Positions 38,806-49,394 of a stretch of 64,000 nucleotides of DNA are shown in pieces. Each line of letters starts with the position of its first letter. The stretch's first letter is position 1. A program made the position numbers and the translations under genes. This DNA comes from Elusimicrobiales bacterium. Its GTDB lineage: Bacteria > Elusimicrobiota > Elusimicrobia > Elusimicrobiales > UBA9959. The notes beneath the pieces are model-generated. The model had not been told where the DNA came from, did not search any database, and worked only from the letters and a program-made list of their open reading frames with translations. Location: assembly GCA_028688015.1 (NCBI GenBank), contig JAQTZB010000002.1, positions 124,001-188,000 of the forward strand. Reading direction: 5' to 3'.

Positions 38806-39935
38806 CAGTTGCCGAGGATCTTCTTGAAGAAACCCTTGTCCTTGTCTTCGACGGGCGCGGCGTGGCCGGCGAGCTTGGCCAGCTCCTCGAAGAGCTCGCG
38901 CTGGCGCGGCGTCAGGTCGTGCGGCACGTCCACTCGCACCTTCACCAGCAGGTCCCCGCGGTCGCGGCCGGCCGCCGAGGGCATGCCCCGCCCGTGGACA
39001 CGGAACACCTTGCCGTGCTGCGTGCCCTGCGGGATCTTGATCTTCATGCGGCCGCCCTCTATCACGGGCACCTCCGCCTCGCCGCCCAGGGCCGCCTGCC
39101 ACACGGCCACGGGGCACTCGTAGACCAGGTCTCCGCCCTGCCGCTCGAAATGGGGATGGTGCTTCAGGCTCACCTGGATGTAGAGGTCGCCGGAGTCGCC
39201 GCCTTTCAGGCCGGCGTCGCCGCCGCCGGAAACGCGCAGCACCGCGCCTTCCTCCACGCCGGCGGGGATCTTGATGTTCATCGAGGCGCTCTTCTTCTGC
39301 CGGCCGGCCCCGTTGCAGGCCTTGCAGGGCGCGGTGATGACCTCGCCCTGCCCGCCGCAGTCCGGGCAGGCCTGGCTGAAGGCGAAGAAGCCCTGGGAAT
39401 ACTGCACACGGCCGGTGCCGCGGCAGGAGGGGCATTTCTTTATGCCGGCCTTGCCGCGCGCGCCGGTGCCGTCGCACTCGCCGCAGAGCTCCGTGCGCTC
39501 GAAATTGACCGGCACCTTTACGCCGGTGAAGGCCTCCTCCAGCGTGATGGAGGCCTCGTATTTCAGGTCCGCGCCGCGCCGGGAACGGGGCCGGCCGCGG
39601 CCGCCGCCCTGTCCCTGCGCGAACAGGTTCTCGAACAGATCCCCGAACATGTCGCCCATGTCCGCGCCGCCCTGGAAACCGCCGAAGCCGCCCCTGCCGC
39701 CGGCGCCGGCCTTCAGGCCCTCGGCGCCGTACTGGTCGTAGACCTGGCGCTTCTCCGGGGTGGAGAGCACTTCGTACGCCTCGTTGATCTCTTTGAAGAC
39801 GGATTCAGATTCGCTATTGCCCTGGTTGCGGTCGGGGTGGTGCTTCATAGCCAGCTTGCGGTAAGCCGACTTGATCTCGTCGGGGCTGGCGTTGCGGGCC
39901 ACGCCGAGGGTGCGGTAATAATCGTTAGATGCCAT
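38805..39935 (-). CDS. dnaJ: Chaperone DnaJ
   Basis: J domain [32 protein letters not shown]; four CxxCxGxG-type zinc motifs. Confidence 0.96.
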   Translation of the reverse strand: MASNDYYRTLGVARNASPDEIKSAYRKLAMKHHPDRNQGNSESESVFKEINEAYEVLSTPEKRQVYDQYGAEGLKAGAGGRGGFGGFQGGADMGDMFGDLFENLFAQGQGGGRGRPRSRRGADLKYEASITLEEAFTGVKVPVNFERTELCGECDGTGARGKAGIKKCPSCRGTGRVQYSQGFFAFSQACPDCGGQGEVITAPCKACNGAGRQKKSASMNIKIPAGVEEGAVLRVSGGGDAGLKGGDSGDLYIQVSLKHHPHFERQGGDLVYECPVAVWQAALGGEAEVPVIEGGRMKIKIPQGTQHGKVFRVHGRGMPSAAGRDRGDLLVKVRVDVPHDLTPRQRELFEELAKLAGHAAPVEDKDKGFFKKILGN

Positions 39936-40039
39936 ATAAGTCCAGTGAAATTCTAGCAAAAGCCGGGGCCGGTCATATATGCGGGGGCGGATAGCGGCGG
40001 GTCTCCCCTGCCGCTATCCGCCCATCCGCAGTTGCGGCC

Positions 40040-41908
<1,869 letters not shown>

Positions 41909-41942
41909 ATTAGTGTCCTCCAAAAATATATAACTGCTAAAT

Positions 41943-42554
41943 TCACTTCCCTTCTTCCGCTTCCGCCGGCCGCTCCTGCTGCGGCTCCGCCGCCGGCGCC
42001 GGCTTCTTTTTCGCTATCTTAACCCGGGCGGGGCGCAGGATCTTGTCGCCGTACCAGAAGCCCTTCTGCAGCTCCTCCGTCACCAGCCCGTCGTTCTCTT
42101 CGGTGCCCTCCGTCACCCCCAGGATCTCCGAGGCCATGGGATCGTAAGGCTTGCCCAGCGGGTCCATGGGGCGGATGCCCTCGGCCTCGAACACCTTGGA
42201 GAACTCCTTGAAGATCATGTCCAGGCCCTTGAGCACCTCGTCGGAGTTGCCTCCCTCTTTGCTGCCGTTCACGTGCGAATGGGCCGCCTGCAGCAGGTCG
42301 AATAGTGGCAGCAGCCTGAGCAGGATCTCGCCCTTGCCCCACTTCACCCACTCCGGCTTCTCCTTGTCCACGCGCTTGCGGTAATTTTCGAAGTCGGCCT
42401 GCAGGCGCAGCAGCTGGTTGTAGTAGTCTTCGGCCTGCTTCTTCTGCTTCTCCAGGTCGCCGGCCTCCGCCGCGGGCGCCGCGGCGCCGCAGGCGCATTC
42501 GGGGGCCTCCTGGGCGGGTTTAGCTTTCTTGTCTTCGGCCTTATGGTTTTTCAT
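41943..42554 (-). CDS. grpE: Nucleotide exchange factor GrpE
   Basis: [23 protein letters not shown]..; position between hrcA and dnaK. Confidence 0.93.
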   Translation of the reverse strand: MKNHKAEDKKAKPAQEAPECACGAAAPAAEAGDLEKQKKQAEDYYNQLLRLQADFENYRKRVDKEKPEWVKWGKGEILLRLLPLFDLLQAAHSHVNGSKEGGNSDEVLKGLDMIFKEFSKVFEAEGIRPMDPLGKPYDPMASEILGVTEGTEENDGLVTEELQKGFWYGDKILRPARVKIAKKKPAPAAEPQQERPAEAEEGK

Positions 42555-42557
42555 AGA

Positions 42558-43667
42558 TCACTCTTCAAAATCGATCTTCTCCCATTCCCCCAGCATGTCC
42601 TCCATCATCGAGCTGACGGTATCCACCAGGGAGATCATGCGCGGGTATTCCATCCGCTTGTAGCCGAGTATGCCCACCAGGCCCACGGCCTTGTCGTTCA
42701 TGCAGTAGGAGCTCGACACCAGGCTGAAATTCTTGAATTCCTTGATGCTGTTCTCGGAGCCTATCGTCACGTCCACGATGTGGCGCTTGCCGGGCTCGGG
42801 CAGGGCCTTGGCCTTCAGCGAGCAGTCGCGCAGGCGCTCGCGCAGCAGGCCGGAGAAGCGCTCCTTCTCCTCCAGCAGGCGGGCGATGTTGCGCATGTCC
42901 TCCACGCTGCCGCCCTCCAGGTTGGAGAAGATGCGGCTGAGGCCCTCGAGGTACAGCGCGTCCTCGCTGCGGGCGAGGCCCTTGAAATACTCGATGAGCT
43001 TCTTCAGCAGCTCCTCGAGGCCCTTGTCCTTTTCCTTCGCGAGGAACTCCTTGAACAGCACCTGCGGCAGGTCGGAGATGGGCATGTCCTTGACGCGCTT
43101 GTTGAGGCGGGCCGAAAGAGCTTTCACGGCGGCCTTGTCGGCCGGGCGCTCCAGCTGGAAGGCGGCGTGCTTGATCAGACCCGAGTGGGCGAACAGCATG
43201 GACAGCACGCTGTGCGGGCCCATGGCGAGCAGGTCCAGGCGCTTGATGCTGTCGAGGTCCAGGTCGGCGCTCATCACGAAGCCGGCCCACTGCGACATGT
43301 CCGACAGCATGCGGGAGGTGTGCTTTAAAAAGCCGTCGAGCTGCTCTATGCGGCTGTCGTACTCGCGCTCGAGGCGCTCCTTCTCGCCGGCGGCCAGGCG
43401 CTGCATGCGCATGATATTGTCCACGTAGGCGCGGTAGCCCTTGTCGCTCGGCACGCGCCCGCCGGAGGTGTGCGGCTGCACCAGGTAGCCCTCGGTCTCG
43501 AGCTCTTTTAAAATATTCCTTATAGTGGCGCTGGAGACGTTGAAGCGACCTTCCTCGGCGATCAGGTCGGAACTGACCGGGCGGCCCGTGCTGACATAGT
43601 TGTAGATCACCCAGTTAAGGATCTTCTCTTTCCTGTCCTGCGCGACTTCCGGTTTCAGTACCCTCAT
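42558..43667 (-). CDS. hrcA: Heat-inducible transcription repressor HrcA
   Basis: ILNWVIYNYVSTGRPVSSDLIAEEGRFNVSSATIRNILKELETEGYLVQPHTSGGRVPSDKGYRAYVD. Confidence 0.96.
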   Translation of the reverse strand: MRVLKPEVAQDRKEKILNWVIYNYVSTGRPVSSDLIAEEGRFNVSSATIRNILKELETEGYLVQPHTSGGRVPSDKGYRAYVDNIMRMQRLAAGEKERLEREYDSRIEQLDGFLKHTSRMLSDMSQWAGFVMSADLDLDSIKRLDLLAMGPHSVLSMLFAHSGLIKHAAFQLERPADKAAVKALSARLNKRVKDMPISDLPQVLFKEFLAKEKDKGLEELLKKLIEYFKGLARSEDALYLEGLSRIFSNLEGGSVEDMRNIARLLEEKERFSGLLRERLRDCSLKAKALPEPGKRHIVDVTIGSENSIKEFKNFSLVSSSYCMNDKAVGLVGILGYKRMEYPRMISLVDTVSSMMEDMLGEWEKIDFEE

Positions 43668-43689
43668 AAATTTTTACCGCCGGTTTTAA

Positions 43690-43716
43690 TTAGCAATCAA
43701 ACATCATGTCTGCCAA
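43690..43716 (-). promoter_or_regulatory. Degenerate CIRCE operator upstream of hrcA
   Basis: ttagcaatc-N9-gtctgccaa versus consensus TTAGCACTC-N9-GAGTGCTAA: 8/9 and 6/9 matches with the exact 9-nt spacing. Confidence 0.65.
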
Positions 43717-43720
43717 AAAT

Positions 43721-43749
43721 ATTATACACCTTGGACTCATAATTGTCAA
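43721..43749 (-). promoter_or_regulatory. Consensus sigma70 promoter of the hrcA-grpE-dnaK-dnaJ-rsmE cluster
   Basis: Reverse strand TTGACA-N17-TATAAT. Confidence 0.85.
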
Positions 43750-43865
43750 TACCATCCCGCGACTGCTAAAAATAAGCTTGCGCCCCTGCTGACCGCCGTC
43801 AAAGCGCTCCCGGCGGGGTGTTTGCTAAAATAGAGGTGGTTAGGGACAAGTTTTGGAGGAGACAA

Positions 43866-44465
43866 GTGAAAATTTCAGCCGCAATCTTAGCAGCAGCGTT
43901 GTTGCCTGCCCCCGCCTTCACGGCGGCCTGGGCCCCTGAAGTAAGCCTGGAAAACATAAAGACGACGGAAGTTCCCGCGCCCGCCCCGGCCGAAATAGCC
44001 GGCCCCCGCGACGGCCAGAACTATTCCGGCGCCGAGGAACTCCTGATCAAGGAATTCGCCGTCACCGAGATCGGCCTGGACATCCCCGAGTCCGAGGTGA
44101 TGCGCCAGAACTCTTTCTACGCCAACGCCTTCTGCTTCGAGCACGCGCTGCGCCTGGCGCTGACCGCGCTGCTGGAGAATTACGAAACCCCGACCAGCCC
44201 GCTGGCCCGGGAGCTGGCGGCCCTCGGCGCGCCGGAGAAGCCCTCCAAGTCGGACCTGAAGCGGGCCCGCCAGCGCCTGCTGGACTCCCTGAACAAGCGC
44301 GAGTCCTTTCTCTCCATGGTGCACCCCTACAAGCAGCACCAGCCCCTCAACGGCGAGTTGGTGGAAAAGAACTGGATCTTCTTCCTGCGCCTTTCCGGCA
44401 AGTCCTACTGGGCCGTGGTGGACCGCTCCGGCGAGAAAGCCGCCTACGTCTACGGCATGAACTGA
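43866..44465 (+). CDS. Secreted protein of unknown function
   Basis: GTG start with ggagga RBS, signal peptide KISAAILAAALLPAPAFTA; no family recognised. Confidence 0.65.
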   Translation: MKISAAILAAALLPAPAFTAAWAPEVSLENIKTTEVPAPAPAEIAGPRDGQNYSGAEELLIKEFAVTEIGLDIPESEVMRQNSFYANAFCFEHALRLALTALLENYETPTSPLARELAALGAPEKPSKSDLKRARQRLLDSLNKRESFLSMVHPYKQHQPLNGELVEKNWIFFLRLSGKSYWAVVDRSGEKAAYVYGMN

Positions 44466-44483
44466 CCGTTCTTCCCGTAATAC

Positions 44484-44510
44484 AAAACCCCGGCCGCTGC
44501 CGGGGTTTTT
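44484..44510 (+). terminator. Intrinsic terminator
   Basis: aaaaccccggccgctgccggggttttt. Confidence 0.85.
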
Positions 44511-44558
44511 CAATTATTTATTTTCACCCCGGAGCCGAGGTAGGGGCCTACCGCAGGG

Positions 44559-44930
44559 CGCTCGTGGTTGGCGGCCTACCGCAGGGGGTAGGAACGCAAA
44601 ACGCGGGTCGGCCACACCGTGGCCTCCCCTCCGCATTCGTCGTCGGCGCTACGCAAGCCTCCTCCTCATGAGGGTTTTGCTAACCCTACCCCCTGCGGTC
44701 TCCGCTGGTGGCTCGCTTGGAATAGACTGACAAATATCCGGAGGGGGACGGGCGGGGAGGGGTTCCTGGCGACTTTGGGGAAGGGGGGCCCCGCCCATAG
44801 TTTCCCAAGGGCGGGGGGAAACCGCGCAACGGTTTCCCTCTGCCCAGGAGCCAGGGGCCCCTCCCCGCCTGGCCCCCGACTGTGCATCTCGCGGTTCCCT
44901 CCCCCCTCGCGGTAGGCCGCCAAAGCACGT
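44559..44930 (+). repeat. Copy B of the ~370-bp intergenic repeat element, with terminal inverted repeats
   Basis: Left cgtggttggcggcctaccgc and right gcggtaggccgccaaagcacg are imperfect inverted repeats; interior matches reverse complement of 18339-18716. Confidence 0.9.
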
Positions 44931-44962
44931 GCTGTAAGCGTCCGCAGGATCCAGTTCTTTTT

Positions 44963-45781
44963 TTAAATTTTAAGAGCGGTGCGGAGGGCCCAGTCGAGGA
45001 CGCGGTCGGGGAGCAGCCACTTCAGGAAGATTATAACCGAAGCAGTGAAAGGCACGGGGTAGCGGGCCGCGGGCGAGGAGGAGCGCAGCGCCTTCAGGAT
45101 CACGGCGGCCACGGCCTCGGGGCCCGGTGCGCCGCTGCGGTAGCCGGCGCGGAACTTCTCGGTGACCCGCTTCACCAGCGGCCCGTAGGGGCCGGCGCCG
45201 GAATACTTTTCCAGGTTCACCAGCGCCGTATTGTCCCACTCGGTCCTGATGGGCCCGGGCTCTATCAGGATCACCTTTATGCCGAACTGCGCCGTCTCCA
45301 GGCGCAGCGCGTCGGAGTAGGCCTCCAGCGCGTGCTTGCTGGCGTGGTACCAGCCGCCGGTCGGCGTGGTGATCTTGCCGGCGATGGAGGAGATATTGAC
45401 TATGGCCCCCCCGCCGGCCGCCCGCATGTGCGGCAGCGTCAGTTGCGTCAGCCGGGCCAGGCCGAACAGGTTCACCTCGAACTGCCGCCGCGCCTCGGCC
45501 AGCGGCACGTCCTCCACAGCCCCGTGCGCGCCGTAGCCCGCGTTGTTCACCAGCACGTCGAGCGCGCCTCCGTCCTTCAGCACGAAGTCCACCGCGCCGC
45601 CCACGGAGCCCTCGTCCGTCACGTCCAGCGCGAACACCTTGGCGCCCAGGTATTCCAGCCCGCGCATCTTTTCCACGCGCCGGGCACCGGCGTAGACCTT
45701 GTACCCGCTCCTCAGCAGCAGTTCCGCGGTCGCGTAGCCGATGCCGGCCGAAGCCCCCGTGATCAAGACAGTTTTAGCCAT
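44963..45781 (-). CDS. Short-chain dehydrogenase/reductase
   Basis: VLITGASAGIGYATAELLL; NNAGYGAHG; YHASKHALE. Confidence 0.93.
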   Translation of the reverse strand: MAKTVLITGASAGIGYATAELLLRSGYKVYAGARRVEKMRGLEYLGAKVFALDVTDEGSVGGAVDFVLKDGGALDVLVNNAGYGAHGAVEDVPLAEARRQFEVNLFGLARLTQLTLPHMRAAGGGAIVNISSIAGKITTPTGGWYHASKHALEAYSDALRLETAQFGIKVILIEPGPIRTEWDNTALVNLEKYSGAGPYGPLVKRVTEKFRAGYRSGAPGPEAVAAVILKALRSSSPAARYPVPFTASVIIFLKWLLPDRVLDWALRTALKI

Positions 45782-45837
45782 ACCTCTTTTGTAGGAAATT
45801 AAGCGGGCCGGCGCAATATTTTTGATAATATAGGGGC

Positions 45838-46245
45838 ATGGAAAGTAAGCGAATTTACCTGCGGCCCGGCTCCTACGAAGAAAAATTCGTCAGGAGCGGC
45901 GGCCACGGCGGCCAGAACGTCAACAAGGTGGCCACCGCGGTGCAGCTGCGCTTTTTCCCCGCCCTCTCCGGCCTGCCCTGGCCCGTACTGGAGCGGCTCA
46001 AGGCGCTGGCCGGGTCCCGGCTGACGGCCGAGGGCGACATAGTGATAGTCGCCAGCGAACACCGTACGCAGGAGCAGAACCGGCAGGCCGCCCGGACGCG
46101 CCTGGAGGAACTGCTGGCCCGCGCGCTGCGCCCGCCCAAGCGCCGGCGGGCGACAAAACCCTCCTACGGCTCCAAGCTGCGCCGCCTGGAAGGCAAGAAG
46201 CGCCATTCGGATATCAAGCGCGACAGGCGCCCCGATTTTGAGTAA
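45838..46245 (+). CDS. arfB: ArfB/YaeJ-like peptidyl-tRNA hydrolase (GGQ domain, basic tail)
   Basis: RSGGHGGQNVNKVATAVQLRF plus C-terminal KKRHSDIKRDRR tail. Confidence 0.85.
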   Translation: MESKRIYLRPGSYEEKFVRSGGHGGQNVNKVATAVQLRFFPALSGLPWPVLERLKALAGSRLTAEGDIVIVASEHRTQEQNRQAARTRLEELLARALRPPKRRRATKPSYGSKLRRLEGKKRHSDIKRDRRPDFE

Positions 46246-46254
46246 AATACTTTT

Positions 46255-46836
46255 ATGGAAACCCCCTATCTCCTGACCACCCTCGCCGCCGCGCTGGCCG
46301 GCGGAATACTGCTGTTCTCTTACCTGCGCCGCGGCAACGCCGGGGCCGCCGTGCCCGCCGAAGGCAGCGCCATCCGCAACCTGGGGGTGAACGTGCGCCT
46401 GCGGGACCTGTTCCGCCTGGCGGTGCTGATAGAGGAGAAGGGCAAGGACTTTTACCTGAAACTTGCGGCCCGGGCCGCCGATCCCGCTACCCAAAAGCTC
46501 TGCGCGTGGCTGGCCGAAGAGGAAGAGCAGCACCGGCAGTTCGCGCAGGATCACCTGAACAAGTGGCGCCCACTGGGCACGCACCTGACCGAATGGCCGC
46601 GCCTGCTGGAAAAAGTCAAGAAGGAAGGCTTCTTCGCCGATCCGCCGGCGGACGGCGCCCCGGAAGCGGAGATGGCCGCCTTCGCTATTAAGCAGGAAAT
46701 AAAGTCCGCGGAATTTTACCGGCTCTTCGAGCAGGCCTTCCCCGAGGCCTGGAAGCGCTCGCGCCTGGACCGCCTGGTGCAGGAAGAGCGCGCCCACGAG
46801 GCCAGGCTCCGCGCCGCCTATCCCGATCTGAAGTAG
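46255..46836 (+). CDS. Membrane-anchored ferritin-like/rubrerythrin-type diiron protein
   Basis: N-terminal TM, then EEKGKDFYLKLA, EEEEQHRQFAQDH, KQEIKSAEFY, QEERAHEARL. Confidence 0.75.
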   Translation: METPYLLTTLAAALAGGILLFSYLRRGNAGAAVPAEGSAIRNLGVNVRLRDLFRLAVLIEEKGKDFYLKLAARAADPATQKLCAWLAEEEEQHRQFAQDHLNKWRPLGTHLTEWPRLLEKVKKEGFFADPPADGAPEAEMAAFAIKQEIKSAEFYRLFEQAFPEAWKRSRLDRLVQEERAHEARLRAAYPDLK

Positions 46837-46837
46837 C

Positions 46838-48781
46838 CTACAGGCAGCCGCCCGACGGAATTTCAAACTCAAGAGTCACTGTCTGATGGCCCTGCGCCTC
46901 CGCCGGCCCGGCCGGAGAGCCGCAGGGCGCGGTCTTTTCGGCCGCGGCCCCACCCGTCCTCACCTTTACCGCCCCTATCTCCCAATCCAGCATATCCCCC
47001 GCGCCGGTATAGCCGGGGCCCGGGCCGCCCCAACCGGCGGAGATCTTCTCCCCGGCCTCCGCCGTTTCCCCGGGCCACAGCCTCCGCACCTCGGTGCCCC
47101 CCTCTCGCAGCGCGGCCAGCGCGCGGGCCAGCGCCGGCGGCTGCGGCCCCCAGGGCAACAGGACCAGCCGGATCTTCACCAGGCGCCCCAGTTCCTCCAG
47201 TCCGCTGAAATTCTTTTCCTCCAGCGAGGTCAGCAGCGCGGCCTCCAGCGAGGCGCGGCCGGCCGTCAGCACCGAGTCGGCCGCTTTGCGCCCGTTCACG
47301 CCCGGGTTCACCAGGTACAGCCCGCCGGGCGCGCTTACCAGCGCGGCCGCGGTGTCGGAATCGCCGAACAGCTGCGCCCGGTAGCGCGCCGGCGCGTCGG
47401 GCCCGGCGCCGCCGAAAGAGCCGGCCGAGGCCACGCCGAGCCCGAGGCCCGCCGCCAGGTACAGGCGCCGCCGGCGGAAACCCAGCAGCGGCGCATGCAG
47501 CAGGGCCAGGGCCAGGATAAAGAACCCGGCCACGAACCACGCCGAGGGCTGCGCCACGCTGACCGAGGCGAAGGGCAGCCCGGCGAAGAAGCGCACCGCC
47601 CAGAGGAAGGCGTCCATGAAGAGCCCGGCGGCCCGGGCCAGCGCGGAGAACAGGAACCCGCCCGACAGCGCCAGCCCGAAGCCGAGGCCCATGGCTATTC
47701 CCGAGGCGGGCACCAGAGCCATGTTGGACAGCAGCGAGATCAGCGAGATCTTGTGGAAGTAGACCGCCAGGACCGGGTAGAGGCAGAGCTGCGCGAAGAA
47801 GCTGACCGCCAGCACCCCCAGCAGGGCGCCGGCCGGCCCGCCGGGCCGCAGATATTTCCCCCACAGCGCCAGCCCTACCGTCAGCCCGTAGGCGGCCAGA
47901 AAGGACATCTGAAACCCGGCGTCGAACAGCGAGCGCGGCGACAACAGCAGGATCAACAGGGCTGCGGCGGCCAACGCCTGGAAGGCCCCGCTCTCGCGGC
48001 GCAGCAGCCAGGCGGCGAGCCCGGCCGTGAACATCAGGTAGGCGCGCACCAGCGGCGCGTCCAGCCCCGCCGCCAGCACGTAGAAACCGGCCAGCGCCAG
48101 CGCGGCCCCGCCGGAATACCTCCGCCCCAGCCCCAGCCGCGAGCAAAGGAAATAGACCACCGCCACCACGAAGCCGACGTTGGAGCCTGAGGCCACCAGC
48201 AGGTGCATCGCGCCCGAATCCTGGAAGGCCGCCTTAAGGTCGGGCGGCACGCTTTTCTTCTCGCCCAGAACCACGCCGCCCAGCACCGCCGCGCCTTCCG
48301 GCGGCAGGGCCGCGCGGAAAGAGGCCAGCGCCGACTCGCGCGCCCGGCGGGCCAGGAGCAGCGCCGGGCCGGCCCGGCGCTTCACCTCCACCTCGCGGGC
48401 GCGCAGCTGCGCGGCTATGCCCCGCCGGGCCAGGAAGTCGGCCCAGTCCAGGCTGCCCGGCACCGAGGCCCCAGGCGGCAGCTCCAGGTCGCCGAAGAGC
48501 TCCACGGTATCGCCGTAGGAATAGGCGCCCGGCGCGGCGTAAACCATCAGCCCGGCGCGGGCCGGGCGCCCGTAAAAGGAAGACGCCTCCAGCGCGAAGC
48601 GCACCCCGCCGGGCACCGGGACCGGGTACTCGGCTACCCGCCCCGCCGCCACGGCCCCGGCGCGGGGCAGGGCGAAGGGCAGCGTCGGCGGCCTGAGCAG
48701 GCGCTCCCGGAAAATAAAAAGGCCCCCGGCGTAAACCAGGAGCAGCAAGAACAGCGGCCTGCGGTAATAAGAGAACAGCAC
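46838..48781 (-). CDS. comEC: ComEC/Rec2-family DNA uptake channel with divergent C-terminal domain
   Basis: Competence domain GVVLGEKKSVPPDLKAAFQDSGAMHLLVASGSNVGFVVAVVYFLCSRLG; multiple TMs. Confidence 0.88.
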   Translation of the reverse strand: MLFSYYRRPLFLLLLVYAGGLFIFRERLLRPPTLPFALPRAGAVAAGRVAEYPVPVPGGVRFALEASSFYGRPARAGLMVYAAPGAYSYGDTVELFGDLELPPGASVPGSLDWADFLARRGIAAQLRAREVEVKRRAGPALLLARRARESALASFRAALPPEGAAVLGGVVLGEKKSVPPDLKAAFQDSGAMHLLVASGSNVGFVVAVVYFLCSRLGLGRRYSGGAALALAGFYVLAAGLDAPLVRAYLMFTAGLAAWLLRRESGAFQALAAAALLILLLSPRSLFDAGFQMSFLAAYGLTVGLALWGKYLRPGGPAGALLGVLAVSFFAQLCLYPVLAVYFHKISLISLLSNMALVPASGIAMGLGFGLALSGGFLFSALARAAGLFMDAFLWAVRFFAGLPFASVSVAQPSAWFVAGFFILALALLHAPLLGFRRRRLYLAAGLGLGVASAGSFGGAGPDAPARYRAQLFGDSDTAAALVSAPGGLYLVNPGVNGRKAADSVLTAGRASLEAALLTSLEEKNFSGLEELGRLVKIRLVLLPWGPQPPALARALAALREGGTEVRRLWPGETAEAGEKISAGWGGPGPGYTGAGDMLDWEIGAVKVRTGGAAAEKTAPCGSPAGPAEAQGHQTVTLEFEIPSGGCL

Positions 48782-48800
48782 CCGTCCCCCCCAGGACAGA

Positions 48801-49394
48801 CTATATCTTGATCCGGCCCTTCAGCGCGTAACCCAGCGTCACTTCGTCCATGTAGTCTATATCTCCGCCCAGCGGCACGCCGTAGGCGATGCGGGTGATC
48901 TTGCCCACATAGGGCTTGACCAGCCGCGTCAGGTACATCGCCGTGGCCTCGCCGTCGGCGTCGGGGTTAGTGGCGATGATGAGCTCTTTGACGCCGCCGC
49001 CGGCCGCGCGCACGCGCTCCAGCAGCTCTTTGAGCTTGATCTGGTCCGGCATCACCCCGGCCGCCGGCGAGACCGCGCCGTGCAGCACGTGGTAAACCCC
49101 TGAAAAACTCTTGGCCTTCTCTATGGCCGCCAGGTCCTGCGGACGCTCCACAGCGCAGATCACTGAGCGGTCTCGCCCCTGGTCCGCGCAGACAGGGCAG
49201 AGGTCGCCCTCGGCGTAGTTATAGCACTCGGAGCAGTATTTCACCGAGGCCTTCACCTCGCGCAGGGCCGCCACCAGGCTCTCCACCTCGGGCGCAGAGG
49301 CGCGCACCACGTACATGGCGAAGCGCTCGGCCTGCTTGGGGCCGACGCCGGGGAATTTGCGGAATACGCCTATGATCTTTTCCAGCGCCTTCAT
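48801..49394 (-). CDS. recR: Recombination protein RecR
   Basis: FRKFPGVGPKQAERFAMYVV, CSECYN..CPVCAD zinc finger, Toprim region IIATNPDADGEATAMYL. Confidence 0.96.
   Translation of the reverse strand: MKALEKIIGVFRKFPGVGPKQAERFAMYVVRASAPEVESLVAALREVKASVKYCSECYNYAEGDLCPVCADQGRDRSVICAVERPQDLAAIEKAKSFSGVYHVLHGAVSPAAGVMPDQIKLKELLERVRAAGGGVKELIIATNPDADGEATAMYLTRLVKPYVGKITRIAYGVPLGGDIDYMDEVTLGYALKGRIKI

Noticed and set aside
44668-44731. 20-codon mini-ORF MRVLLTLP(L/P)AVSAGGSLG(V/I)D in both repeat copies, leader-peptide-like
   Set aside because: No Shine-Dalgarno upstream (sequence is cctcctcctc) and it overlaps the covarying stem; conservation is explained by the repeat
44619-44915. 98-aa ORF sharing MASPPHSSSALRKPPPHEGFANP with ORF 18476-18706
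   Set aside because: Similarity comes from the DNA repeat; substitutions follow stem pairing rather than codon positions, the frames diverge after about 45 residues, and there is no RBS
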